This document shows positions 11,109 through 21,570 of a stretch of 64,000 nt of DNA, one piece after another. This DNA is from Hyperoodon ampullatus (taxonomy: Eukaryota; Chordata; Mammalia; Artiodactyla; Ziphiidae), in assembly GCA_949752795.1 (NCBI GenBank), contig CATKHW010000062.1, forward strand, positions 186,001-250,000, read 5' to 3'. The notes under the pieces are model-generated. The model saw nothing but the letters and a program-made list of their open reading frames with translations. It ran no database searches and was not told the origin of the DNA. Numbering within the stretch: position 1 is the first letter of the stretch; the number at the start of each line of letters is the position of its first letter. The translations under genes and the position numbers were made by a program.

Positions 11109-12846
11109 ATAAGATATCACTTATGAAGGGTATATAAACATGGCTACACATGGAATGAATTAGGAAAAGGAACAGAGTCTCATATTTAGAAAACACTCTT
11201 ATGCATGCTTAAGGGGAAAGCAGAGGTGGGGTGATGAATAAACCCAGAGTTTGATATTAGCACAGGTACGGTTCCATAATCCAAATACAGAATAGACAAG
11301 ACCTACTACTTCCTCTGTGAACGGGACTCAAAACCCCATATTTCCCGCAGAAGAATATATCTTACTAGTAAGAATCTTAAAACCTATGTATTGATATGTA
11401 TCCGTAAGGGAATCAAGTGTGTCTAGACTGGCATAAACATGGCAGCGAGAATCAGATCAAACCCAATAGAAAAGGAAATTCAAAAACAAAAAAAAAAAAC
11501 AGGGAAATTCTTTACAATTCCTTCAGGGTCTCTGATGAAACCTGGAATGACCCTATCTACAACGACACCGGGATGTGGCATAAGGCTGGACACTTAGGAC
11601 TGAGAGGGTTGGTGAGAGAGGGTGAGCAAATGCAGACCCTTTAAAACAATAAAATGTGGCACCCATTCCATGGGTCTCAACTCTCCAGGTTGAAGGAACT
11701 ATTACTACAGCTAAAACATGTACGGAAAACCTAGAGAACGGACACACTGTGAATACGAAAGGTTTCTAAACCTCAAAGAATAGTCCCTCTCCTGGTGCTC
11801 CGGTTTCACTTTACAACTGCTTTATTGTCAGTCTTCCAACTTGAAGAGACAGCCACTTTAACATGCTGGTTCGAACAGGTTGCCAATTTGGCAGAGGATG
11901 AAAGGGAAGAGGAAGAACCAATGAGAGAGTAGCTGTTAGGGATTTGGACGGGCACATGTCACTCTAATTTCCCGGCAGGAAGAAGAATTAACAAAAGTCT
12001 CAGCCACACACCGGGAACCAGTATAGGTACTGAACCAAAATTTTGGACTTGCGTTCAGCTCACAAAAAACGAGTTGAAAAATGCAGCTCAGGGGCACAGC
12101 AATTTAAAAACTGGCAGAGTAATAAAGGACAACTATCGTCCAAAAATCTGTTGAGGGAAGGAAACGAGGCGGATTTGAAAGGCAGGCAGAATAGCAGGAA
12201 ACAGATTTCAAGAGGTACGTTGGAATCGCCTTTAAAGCACAGGAACAGGGGCAAAACTTTGACAATAATGCACTTGGCCAAAAAGGGCGTATGCGTTTTC
12301 TCCTGAATATATTCAGGAGAAAACGCATACGCCCTTCTTAGCCAAGCAAGTAAGCGGGCAATGCAAATCTGCACTACAAAGAAGTATCACTTCCCACTGG
12401 TCAAAAGGGACAGCAACAAAATGTGTAAAATCCAGAAACGCAAGACAGGCCCTGGAGAACAGGGAGCCTTGTTATGGTGTTGGGCGAGATAAAAACTGTC
12501 AAGTGCTTCTCTGGAGGAATGCATTGTGTGGCCTAAAACAAGTAAACAACAGAGCTACAGAGCCAAGGGCACTTCCAGTCTAGGGAATATACCTTGGGAA
12601 AACTGAAAATCAATAAGAAAGAGCCACCTCAAAATTTAGGGCTGCACTGCTTACAAGACCCTCAACTTGGGTACACATTAAATATCCCAGGAAATATAAA
12701 AATGGTTCAAAATATTGTGGTACTTACGTACGATGGAATATCCCTCAACCATGAAATAAAAGTCATAAGACCAGTAGCAGCAAAATGAGTGGATTCAGGT
12801 ACGATGATTCTAAGTGAAATAAGTCACACAGAAAAAGAAACTTATC
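11109..12846 (+). repeat. Macrosatellite monomer M3
   Basis: 1,738 bp, transitional. The first part still resembles M1-M2, and from about 11,650 it becomes interior-like. The palindrome at 12273-12346 has the full 37 bp arms with two mismatches, both in the outer right arm (CTTCTTAGCC). Confidence 0.93.
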
Positions 12847-14585
12847 ATAAGATATCACTTATGAAGGCCCTATAAACATGGCTACACTTGAACTGAGTTA
12901 GGAAAGAGAACAGTGTCTCACATTTAGAAAACACTCTTATGCCTGCTTAAGGGGGAAGGAGAGGTGGGGTGATGCATAAACCCAGAGTTTGATATAAGCA
13001 CAGGTACCGTTCCAAAAACCAAGTATGGAATAGACAAGACCTACACCTTCCTCAGTGAAAGGGACTCAAAACCCCATGTTTCCCGCAGAGCAATATATCT
13101 GACTAGTAAGAATCTTAAAAACTCTGTATTGATATGTCTCCGTAAGCGAATCAAGTGTGTCTAGACTGGCATAAACATGGCAGCGAGAATCAGCTCAAAC
13201 CCACTATAAAAAGGAATTTCAAAAACAAAACAAAAAAACTGGGAAATTCTTTACAATTCCTTCAGGGTCTCTGATGAAACCTGGAATGACCCTATCTACA
13301 ATGACAGCTGGATGTGGCATAATGAGGGACACTTGGTACTGAGAGGATTGGTGAGATTGGGTGAGCAAATGCAGACCCTTTAAAGCACAAATGCCTGGCA
13401 CCCATTCCATGGGTCCCAACTCTCTAGCTTGAAGGGAATATTACTACAGCTATAACATATACGGGAAACCTAGAGAACGGACACACTGTGAATACGAAAG
13501 GTTTCTAAAACTCAACGAATAGTCCCTCTCCTGGTGCTCTGGTTTGACTTTCCATCTGCTTTACTATCAACCTCCCAACTTGGAGAGACAGCCCATTTAA
13601 CCTCCTGATTCGCACAGGTTGCCAATTTGGCAGAGGATGAAAGGGAAGAGGAAGAACCAATGAGAGGGTAGCTGTTAGGCATTTGGACGGGCACCTATCA
13701 CTCTAACTTCCCGGCAGGAAGAAGAAGTAACCAAAGTCTCAGCCCCGCACCGGGAACCAGCAAGGGTCCTGAACCAAAATGTTGGACTTGCGGTCAGCTC
13801 ACCTAAAACGAGTTGAAAAATGGAGCTCAGGGGCACAGCAATTCACAAACTGGCCGAGTAATAAAGGACAACTATCGTCCAAAAATCTGTTGAGGGAAGG
13901 CAACAAGGCGGACTTGAAAGCAAGGCAGAATAGCAGGAAACAGATTTCAAGAGGTACGTAGGAATCGCCTTTAAAGCACAGGAAGAGTGGCACAACTTCG
14001 ACAATGATGCACTTGGCCAAAAAGGGCGTATGCGTTTTCCCCTGAATATATTCAGGAGAAAACGCATACGCCCTTTTTGGTCAAGCAAGCAAGCGGGCAA
14101 TGCAAATCTGCACTACAAAGAAGTATCACTTCCCACCAGTCAAAAGGGACTTCCACAAAATATGTAAAAACCAGAAAGGCAAGACAGGCCCTGGAGAACA
14201 GGGAGTCTTGTTATGCTGATGGGCGGGATGTAAATTGCCAACTGCCTCTCTGGAGGAGTGCATTGTGTTCCCTAAATCAAGTAAACAACAGAGCAACAGA
14301 GCCAAGGGCACTTCCAGTCTAGGGAATATACCTTGGGAAAACTGAAAATCAATAAGACAGAGCCACCCCAAAATTTAGGGCTGCACTGCTTACAAGGACC
14401 TCAACTTGGGTACACCTTAAATATACCAGGAAATATAAAAATGGTTCAAAAAATTGTGGTACTTACGTATGATGGAATATCCCTCAGCCTTGAAATCAAT
14501 GTCATAAGACCAGGAGCAGCAAAATGGGTGGATTCAGGTACGATGATTCTAAGTGAAATGAGTCACACAGAAAAAGAAACTTATC
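12847..14585 (+). repeat. Macrosatellite monomer M4
   Basis: 1,739 bp, interior type. The palindrome at 14012-14085 has two mismatches (CCCCTG in the left arm, GGTCAAG in the right arm). The frame before the palindrome has a stop at 13959-13961 (GTACGTAGG), where other units have GTACGTTGG. Confidence 0.95.
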
Positions 14586-16324
14586 ATAAGATATCACTTA
14601 TGAAGATCCTTTAAACATGGCTACACTTGAACTGAGTTAGGAAAGAGAACAGTGTCTCACATTTAGAAAACACTCTGATGCCTGCTTAAGGGGGATGGAG
14701 ATGTGGGGTGATGCATAAAACCAGAGTTTGATATAAGCACAGGTACCGTTCCAAAAACCAATAATGGAATAGACAAGACCTACATCTTCCTCAGTGAAAG
14801 GGACTCAAAACCTCATATTTCCCGCAGAGGAATATATCTGACTAGAAAGAATCTTAAAACCTATGTATTGATATGTCTCCTTAAGGTAAACAAGTGTGTC
14901 TAGACTGGCATAAACATGGCAGTGAGAATCAGCTCAAACCCACTATAAAAAGGAATTTCAAAAACAAAACAAAAAAACTGGGAAATTCTTTACAATTCCT
15001 TCAGGGTCTCTGATGAAACCTGGAATGACCCTATCTACAATGACAGCTGGATGTAGCATAAGGTGGGACACTTGGGACTGAGACGATTGGTGAGATTGGG
15101 TGAGCAAATGCAGACCCTTTAAAGCACAAATGCCTGGCACACATTCCATGGGTCCCAACTCTCCAGGTTGAAGAGAATATTACTACAGCTATAACATGTA
15201 CGGGAAACCAAGAGAACGGACACACTGTGAATACGAAAGGTTTCTAAAACTCAACGAATAGTCCCTCTCCTGGTGCTCTGGTTTGACTTTCCATCTGCTT
15301 TACTATCAACCTCCCAACTTGGAGAGACAGCCCCTTTAACCTCCTGGTTCGCACAGGTTGCCAATTTGGCAGAGGATGAAAGGGAAGAGGGAGAACCAAT
15401 GAGAGAGTAGCTGTTAGGCATTTGGACGGGCACATATCACTCTAACTTCCCGGCAGGAAGAAGAATTAACCAAAGTATCAGCCCCCCACCGGGAACCAGC
15501 AGAGGTCCTGAACCAAAATGTTGGACTTGCGGTCAGCTAACCAAAAACGAGTTGAAAAATGGAGCTCAGGGGCACAGCAATTCACAAACTGGCCGAGTAA
15601 TAAAGGACAACTATCGTCCAAAAATCTGTTGAGGGAAGGCAACGAGGCGGACTTGAAAGCGAGGCAGAATAGCAGGAAACAGATTTCAAGAGGTACGTTG
15701 GAATCGCTTTTAAAGCACAGGAAGAGGGGCACAACTTCCACAATGATGCACTTGGCCAAAAAGGGCGTATGCGTTTTCTTCTGAATATATTCAGGAGAAA
15801 ACGCATACGCCCTTCTTGGCCAAGCAAGCAAGCGGGCAATGCAAATCTGCACTACAAATAATTATCACTTCCCACGGGTTGAAAGGGACATCCACAAAAT
15901 GTGTAAAAACCAGAAAGGCAAGACAGGCCCTGGAGAACAGGGAGCCTTGTTATGCTGATGGGCGGGATGTAAATTGCCAACTGCCTCTCTGGAGAAGTAC
16001 ATTCTGTTCCCTAAAACAAGTAAAGAACAGAGCTACAGAGCCAAGGGCACTACCAGTCTAGGGAATATACCTTGGGAAAACTGAAAATCAATAAGACAGA
16101 GCCACCCCAAAATTTAGGGCTGCACTGCATACAAGGACCTCAACTTGGATACAACTTAAGTATCCCAGAAAATATAAACATGGTTCAAAAAATTGTGGTA
16201 CTTACGTACAATGGAATATCCCTCAGCCATGAAATCAATGTCATAAGACCAGTAGCAGCAAAATGGGTGGATTCAGGTACGATTATTGTAAGTGAAATAA
16301 GTCACACAGAAAAAGAAACTTATC
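14586..16324 (+). repeat. Macrosatellite monomer M5
   Basis: 1,739 bp. The palindrome at 15751-15824 has two mismatches, TTCTTCTG in the left arm and CCTTCTTGG in the right arm. It shares both, and the downstream ACAAATAATTATCACTTCCC variant, with M7. That indicates M5 and M7 share recent ancestry although M6 lies between them. Confidence 0.95.
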
Positions 16325-18063
16325 ATAAGATATCACTTATGAAGATCCTGTAAACATGGCTACACTTGAACTGAGTTAGGAAAGAGAACAGTGTCTCACA
16401 TTTAGAAAACACTCTTATACCTGCTTAAGGGGGAAGGAGAGGTGGGGTGATGCATAAAACCAGAGTTTGATATAAGCACAGGTACCGTTCCAAAAACCAA
16501 CTATGGAATAGACAAGACCTACACCGTCCTCAGCGAAAGGGACTCAAAACCCCATATTTCCCACAGAGGAAAATATCTGACTAGTAAGAATCTTAAAACG
16601 TATGTATTGATATGTCTCCGTAAGGGAATCAAGTGTGTCTAGACTGGCATAAACATGGCAGCGAGAATCAGCTCAAACCCACTATAAAAAGGAATTTCAA
16701 AAACAAAACAAAAAAACTGGGAAATTCTTTACAATTCCTTCAGGGTCTCTGATGAAACCTGGAATGACGCTATCTACAATGACAGCTGGATGTGGCATAA
16801 GGAGGGACACTTGGGACTGAGAGGATTGGTGAGATTGGGTGAGCAAATGCAGACCCTTTAAAGCAATAATGCATGGCAAACTTTCCATGGGTCCCAACTC
16901 TCCAGGTTGAAGGGAATATTACTACAGTTATAACATGTACGGGAAACCTAGAGAACAGACACACAGTGAATACGAAAGGTTTCTAAAACTCAACGAATAG
17001 TCCCTCTCCTGGTGCTCCGGTTTGACTTTCCATCTGCTTTACTATCAACCTCCTACCTTAGAGAGACAGCCCCTTTAACCTCCTGGTTCGCACAGGTTTC
17101 CAATTTGGCAGAGGATGAAAGGAAAGAGGGAGAACCAATGAGAGAGTAGCTGTTAGGCATTTGGACGGGCACATAACACTCTAACTTCCCGGCAGTTAGA
17201 AGTAGTAACCAAAGTCTCAGCCCCCCACCGGGAACCAGCATAGGTCCTGAACCAAAATGTTGGACTTGCGGTCAGCTCACTAAAAACGAGTTGAAAAATG
17301 GAGCTCAGGGGCACAGCAATTCACAAACTGGCCGAGTAATAAAGGACAACTATCGTCCAAAAATCTGTTGAGGGAAGGCAACGAGGCGGACCTGAAAGCG
17401 AGGCAGAATAGCAGGAAACAGATTTCAAGAGGTACGTTGGAATCGCCTTTAAAGCACAGGAAGAGGGGCACAACTTAGACAATGATGCACTTGGCCAAAA
17501 AGTGCGTATGCGTTCTCTCCTGAATATATTCAGGAGAGAACGCATACGCCCTTTTTCGCCAAGCAAGCAAGCGGGCAATGCAAATCTGCACTCCAAAGAA
17601 GTATCACTTCCCACTGGTCAAAAGGGACTTCCACAAAATATGTAAAAACCAGAAAGGCAAGACAGGCCCTGGAGAAGAGGAAGCCTTGTTATGCTGATGG
17701 GAGGGATGTAAATTGCCAACTGCCTCTCTGGAGAAGTACATTGTGTTCCCTAAAACAAGTAAAGAACAGAGCTACAGAGCCAAGGGCACTTCCAGTCTTG
17801 GGAATATACCTTGGGAAAACTGAAAATCAATAAGACAGAGCCACCCCAAAATTTAGGGCTGCACTGCTTACAAGGACCTCAACTTGGGTACACCTTAAAT
17901 ATCCCAGGAAATATAAAAATGGTTCAAAAAATTGTGGTACTTACGTACGATGGAATATCCCTCAGCCATGAAATCAATGTCATAAGACCAGTAGCAGCAA
18001 AATGGGTGGATTCAGCTACGATGATTCTAAGTGAAATAAGTCACACAGAAAAAGAAACTTATC
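16325..18063 (+). repeat. Macrosatellite monomer M6 (paired arm change)
   Basis: 1,739 bp. The palindrome at 17490-17563 has a T-to-C change at 17515 in the left arm and the symmetric A-to-G change at 17538 in the right arm, so pairing is kept. Two unpaired changes are also present (AGTGCG on the left, TTTTTCGCC on the right). Confidence 0.95.
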
Positions 18064-19802
18064 ATAAGATATCACTTATGAAGATCCTGTAAACATGGCT
18101 ACACTTGAACTGAGTTAGGAAAGAGAACAGTGTCTCACATTTAGAAAACACTCTTATGCCTGCTTAAGGGGGAAAGAGAGGTGGGGTGATGCATAAAAAC
18201 AGAGTTTGATATAAGCACAGGTACCGTTCCAAAAACCAAGTATGGAATAGACAAGACCTACACCTTCCTCAGTGAAAGGCACTCAAAACACCATATTTCC
18301 CGAAGAGGAATATATCTGACCAGTAAGAATCTTAAAACCTATGTATTGTTATGTCTCCATAAGGGAATCAAGTGTGTCTAGACTGGCATAATCATGGCAG
18401 CGAGAATCAGCTCAAACACACTATAAAAAGGAATTTCACAAACAAAACAAAAAAACTGGGAAATGCTTTACAATTCTTTCAGGGTCTCTGATGAAACCTG
18501 GAATGACCCTATCTACAATGACAGCTGGATGTGGCATCAGGCTGGACACTTGGGACTGAGACGATTGGTGAGACTGGGTGAGCAAATGCAGACCCTTTAA
18601 AGCAATAATGCATGGCACCCAAACCATGGGTCCCAACTCTCCAGGTTGAAGGGAATATTACTACAGTTATAACATGTACGGGAAACCTAGAGTACGGACA
18701 TACTGTGAATACGAAAGGTTTCTAAAACTCAACGAATAGTCCCTCTCCTGGTGCTCCGGTTTGACTTTCCATCTGCTTTACTATCAAACTCCCAACTTGG
18801 AGAGACATCCCCTTTAACCTCCTGGTTCGCACAGGTTTCCAATTTGGCAGAGGATGAAAGGGAAGAGGCAGAACCAATGAGAGAGTAGCTGTTAGGCATT
18901 TGGACGGGCACATATCACTCTAATTTCCCGGGAGGAAGAAGAATTAACCAAAGTCTCAGCCACACACCGGGAACCAGCATAGGTCCTGAACCAAAATGTT
19001 GGACTTGCGGTCAGGTCACAAAAAACGAGTTGAAAAATCGAGCTCAGGGGCACAGCAATTCACAAAATGGCCGAGTAATAAAGGACAACTATCGTCCAAA
19101 AATCTGTTGAGGGAAGGCAACGAGGCATACTTGAAAGCGAAGCAGAATAGCAGGAAACAGATGTCAAGAGGTACGTTGGAATCGCCTTTAAAGCACAGGA
19201 AGAGGGACACAACTTCGACAATGATGCACTTGGCCAAAAAGGGCGTATGCGTTTTCTTCTGAATATATTCAGGAGAAAACGCATACGCCCTTCTTGGCCA
19301 AGCAAGCAAGCGGGCAATGCAAATCTGCACTACAAATAATTATCACTTCCCACGGGTTGAAAGGGACATCCACAAAATGTGTAAAAACCAGAAAGGCAAG
19401 ACAGGCCCTGGAGAACAGGGAGCCTTGTTATGCTGATGGGCGGGATGTAAATTGCCAACTGCCTCTCTGGAGGAGTGCATTGTGTTCCCTAAAACAAGTA
19501 AACAACAGAGCTACAGAGCGAAGGGCACTTCCAGTCTACGGAATATACCTTGGGAAAACTGAAAATCAATAAGACAGAGCCACCCCAAAATTTAGGGCTG
19601 CACTGCTTACAAGGACCTCAACTTGGGTACACCTTAAATATCCCAGGAAATATTAAAATGGTTCAAAAAATTGTGGTACTTACGTACGATGGAATATCCC
19701 TCAGCCATGAAATCAATGTCGTAAGACCAGTAGCAGCAAAATGGGTGGATTCAGGTACGATGATTCTAAGTGAAATGAGTCACACAGAAAAAGAAACTTA
19801 TC
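18064..19802 (+). repeat. Macrosatellite monomer M7
   Basis: 1,739 bp. The palindrome at 19229-19302 carries the same two mismatches as M5. The next few hundred bases also match M5 closely. Confidence 0.95.
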
Positions 19803-20176
19803 ATAAGATATCACTTATGAAGATCCTGTAAACATGGCTACACTTGAACTGAGTTAGGAAAGAGAACAGTGTCTCACATTTAGAAAACACTCTTATGCCT
19901 GCTTAAGGGAGAAGGAGAGGTGGGGTGATGCATAAAAACAGAGTTTGATATAAGCACAGGTACCGTTCCAAAAACCAACTATGCAATAGACAAGACCTAC
20001 ACCTTCCTCAGTGAAAGGGACTCAAAACCCCATATTTCCCGCAGAGGAATATATCTGTCTAGTAAGAATCTTAAAACCTATGTATTGATATGTCTCCGTA
20101 AGGGAATCAAGTGTGTCTAGACTGGCATAAACATGGCAGCGAGAATCAGCTCAAACCCACTATAAAAAGGAATTTC
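19803..20176 (+). mobile_element. L1 3' UTR remnant in the reference monomer M8
   Basis: The last codons of the ORF2 remnant end in a TAA at 19829-19831. The following 340 bp align by eye, in order, with the 3' UTR of cetartiodactyl-type L1. Landmarks are an ACAGTGTCTCACA block, TTAGAAAACACTCTTATG, AAGGGGGAAGGAGAGG, GAGTTTGATATAAGCACA, AATAGACAAGACCTACACC, GAATATATCTGACTAG, and finally GGGAATCAAGTGTG leading into the A-rich tail. Identity is low, so the L1 copy was old when amplified or has since decayed. The same segment occurs in every monomer. Confidence 0.8.
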
Positions 20177-20194
20177 AAAAACAAAACAAAAAAA
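20177..20194 (+). mobile_element. A-rich L1 tail remnant (M8; repeated in every monomer)
   Basis: The run AAAAACAAAACAAAAAAA ends the L1 3' UTR homology. It sits where a retrotransposed L1 carries its poly(A) tail. Equivalent runs lie about 374 bp into every monomer. In the B subtype it reads AAAACCAAAACAAAACAACG. Confidence 0.75.
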
Positions 20195-20860
20195 CTGGGA
20201 AATTCTTTACAATTCCTTCAGGGTCTCTGATGAAACCTGGAATGACCCTATCTACAACGACAGCTGGATGTGGCATAAGGCTGGACACATGGGACTGAGA
20301 GAATTGGTGAGATTGGGTGAGCAAATGCAGACCCTTTAAAGCAATAATGCATGGCACCCATTCCTTGCGTCCCAACTCTCCAGGTTGAAGGGAATATTAC
20401 TACAGTTATAACATGTACGGGAAACCTAGAGAACGGACACACTGTGAATACGAAAGGTTTCTAAAACTCAACGAATAGCCCCACTCCTGGTGCTCCGGTT
20501 TGACTTTCCATCAGCTTTACTATCAACCGCCCAACTTGGAGAAACAGCCCCTTTAACCTCCTGGTTTGCACAGGTTGCCGATTTGGCAGAGGATGAAAGG
20601 AAACAGGGAGAACCAATGAGAGAGTAGCTCTTAGGCATTTAGACGGGCACATATCACTCTAACTTCCCCGCAGGAAGAAGAATTAACCAAAGTCTCAGCC
20701 ACCCACCGGGAACCAGTATACGTCCTGAACCAAAATTTTGGACTTGCGGTCAGCTCACCAAAAACGAGTTGAAAAATGGAGCTCAGGGGCACAGCAATTC
20801 ACAAACTGGCCGAGTAATAAAGGACAACTATCGTCCAAAAATCTGTTGAGGAAAGGCAAC
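20195..20860. repeat. Unassigned segment of the monomer, about 660 bp (M8)
   Basis: Between the A-rich tail and the next recognisable ORF2 homology lie about 660 bp that I cannot assign to L1 or another repeat family. Short frames exist on both strands (for example minus-strand frames of 60-66 codons) but are interrupted differently from monomer to monomer and show no known domain. One origin would be genomic DNA flanking the L1 insertion, co-amplified with it. A divergent piece of the same L1 or another element is an alternative. Confidence 0.6.
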
Positions 20861-20967
20861 GAGGCGGACTTGAAAGCGAGGCAGAATAGCAGGAAAGAGA
20901 TTTCAAGAGGTACGTTGGAATCGCCTTTAAAGCACAGGAAGAGGGGCACAACTTCGACAATGATGCA
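20861..20967 (+). pseudogene. L1 ORF2 C-terminal remnant, part 1 (M8, before the palindrome)
   Basis: The frame beginning at the TTG at 20738 contains EADLKAR, then EISRGTLESPLKHRKRG and TTSTMM. By position these match the L1 ORF2 segment near the protein end that reads AEDLN, then a KEDIQ stretch, then a basic KR patch and STSL. The frame then enters the palindrome and stops in it. The homology starts around residue 42 of this frame; residues before that have no convincing L1 match. Confidence 0.7.
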
Positions 20968-21041
20968 CTTGGCCAAAAAGGGCGTATGCGTTTTCTCCTG
21001 AATATATTCAGGAGAAAACGCATACGCCCTTTTTGGCCAAG
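20968..21041. repeat. Perfect 74 bp palindrome (M8)
   Basis: Arms of 37 bp with no spacer. The outer end is CTTGGCC and its complement GGCCAAG, the middle is GGGCGTATGCG and CGCATACGCCC, and the centre is TCCTGAATATATTCAGGA. The dyad lies between 21004 and 21005. It sits between two consecutive pieces of L1 ORF2 homology, so it is inserted in, or grew within, the L1 sequence. Versions of it occur in every complete monomer. Confidence 0.97.
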
Positions 21042-21055
21042 CAAGCAAGCGGGCA

Positions 21056-21570
21056 ATGCAAATCTGCACTACAAAGAAGTATCACTTCCCACCGGTCAAA
21101 AGGGACATCCACAAAATGTGTAAAAAGCAGTAAGGCAAGACGGGCCCTGGAGAACAGGGAGCCTTGTTATGCTGATGGGCGGGATGTAAATTGCCAACTG
21201 CCTCTCTGGAGGAGTGCACTGTGTTTACTAAAACAAGTAAACAAGAGAGCTACAGAGCCAAGGGCACTTCCAATCTAGGGAATATACCTTGGGAAAACTG
21301 AAAATCAATAATACAGAGCCACCCCAATATTTAGGGCTGCAGTGCTTACAAGGACCTCAACTTGGGTACACCTTAAATATCCCAGGAAATATAAAAATGG
21401 TTCAAAAAATTGTGGTAATTACGTACGATGGAATATCCCTCAGCCATGAAATCAATGTCATAAGACCAGTAGCAGCAAAATGGGTGGATTCAGGTACGAT
21501 GATTCTAAGTGAAATAAGTCACACAGAAAAAGAAACTTATCATAAGATATCACTTATGAAGATCCTGTAA
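21056..21570 (+). pseudogene. L1 ORF2 C-terminal remnant, part 2 (M8, after the palindrome)
   Basis: The homology runs through three frames. It starts at 21056 with MQIC, then KYHFPPVKRDIHK and GEQGALLC, matching the MQIK, RYHLTPV and GEKGTLL motifs of L1 ORF2. It moves to the frame of 21033-21278 (CYADGRDVNCQLPLWRS, like the CWWECK and QPLWR motifs). It ends in the frame of 21289-21570 (YDGISLSHEI, then MILSEISHTEKETYHKISLM, like the YYSAIK and ILSEVSQTEKDKYHMISL end of ORF2), finishing at a TAA. Two frameshifts and several stops make it non-functional. In L1 this region is the C-terminal part of the ORF2 reverse transcriptase protein. Confidence 0.85.

Larger units (their letters stand above)
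19803..21541 (+). repeat. Macrosatellite monomer M8 (reference unit)
   Basis: 1,739 bp with a perfect 74 bp palindrome (20968-21041). I use it as the reference for the sub-features listed separately: 3' UTR, A-rich tail, unassigned segment, and ORF2 remnants on each side of the palindrome. Confidence 0.96.

Noticed and set aside
20968..21041. Bacterial terminator or operator
   Set aside because: The sequence is mammalian satellite DNA, and the palindrome has no spacer loop and no gene upstream.
20968..21041. MicroRNA precursor
   Set aside because: A spacer-less perfect palindrome does not have the loop and bulges of a pre-miRNA. Small-RNA data would be needed, so I keep it only as a possible source of double-stranded RNA.
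20968..21041. DNA transposon (MITE) insertion with target-site duplication
   Set aside because: No clear direct repeat flanks the palindrome, and the edge monomers suggest stepwise growth. Not excluded, but not supported enough to annotate.
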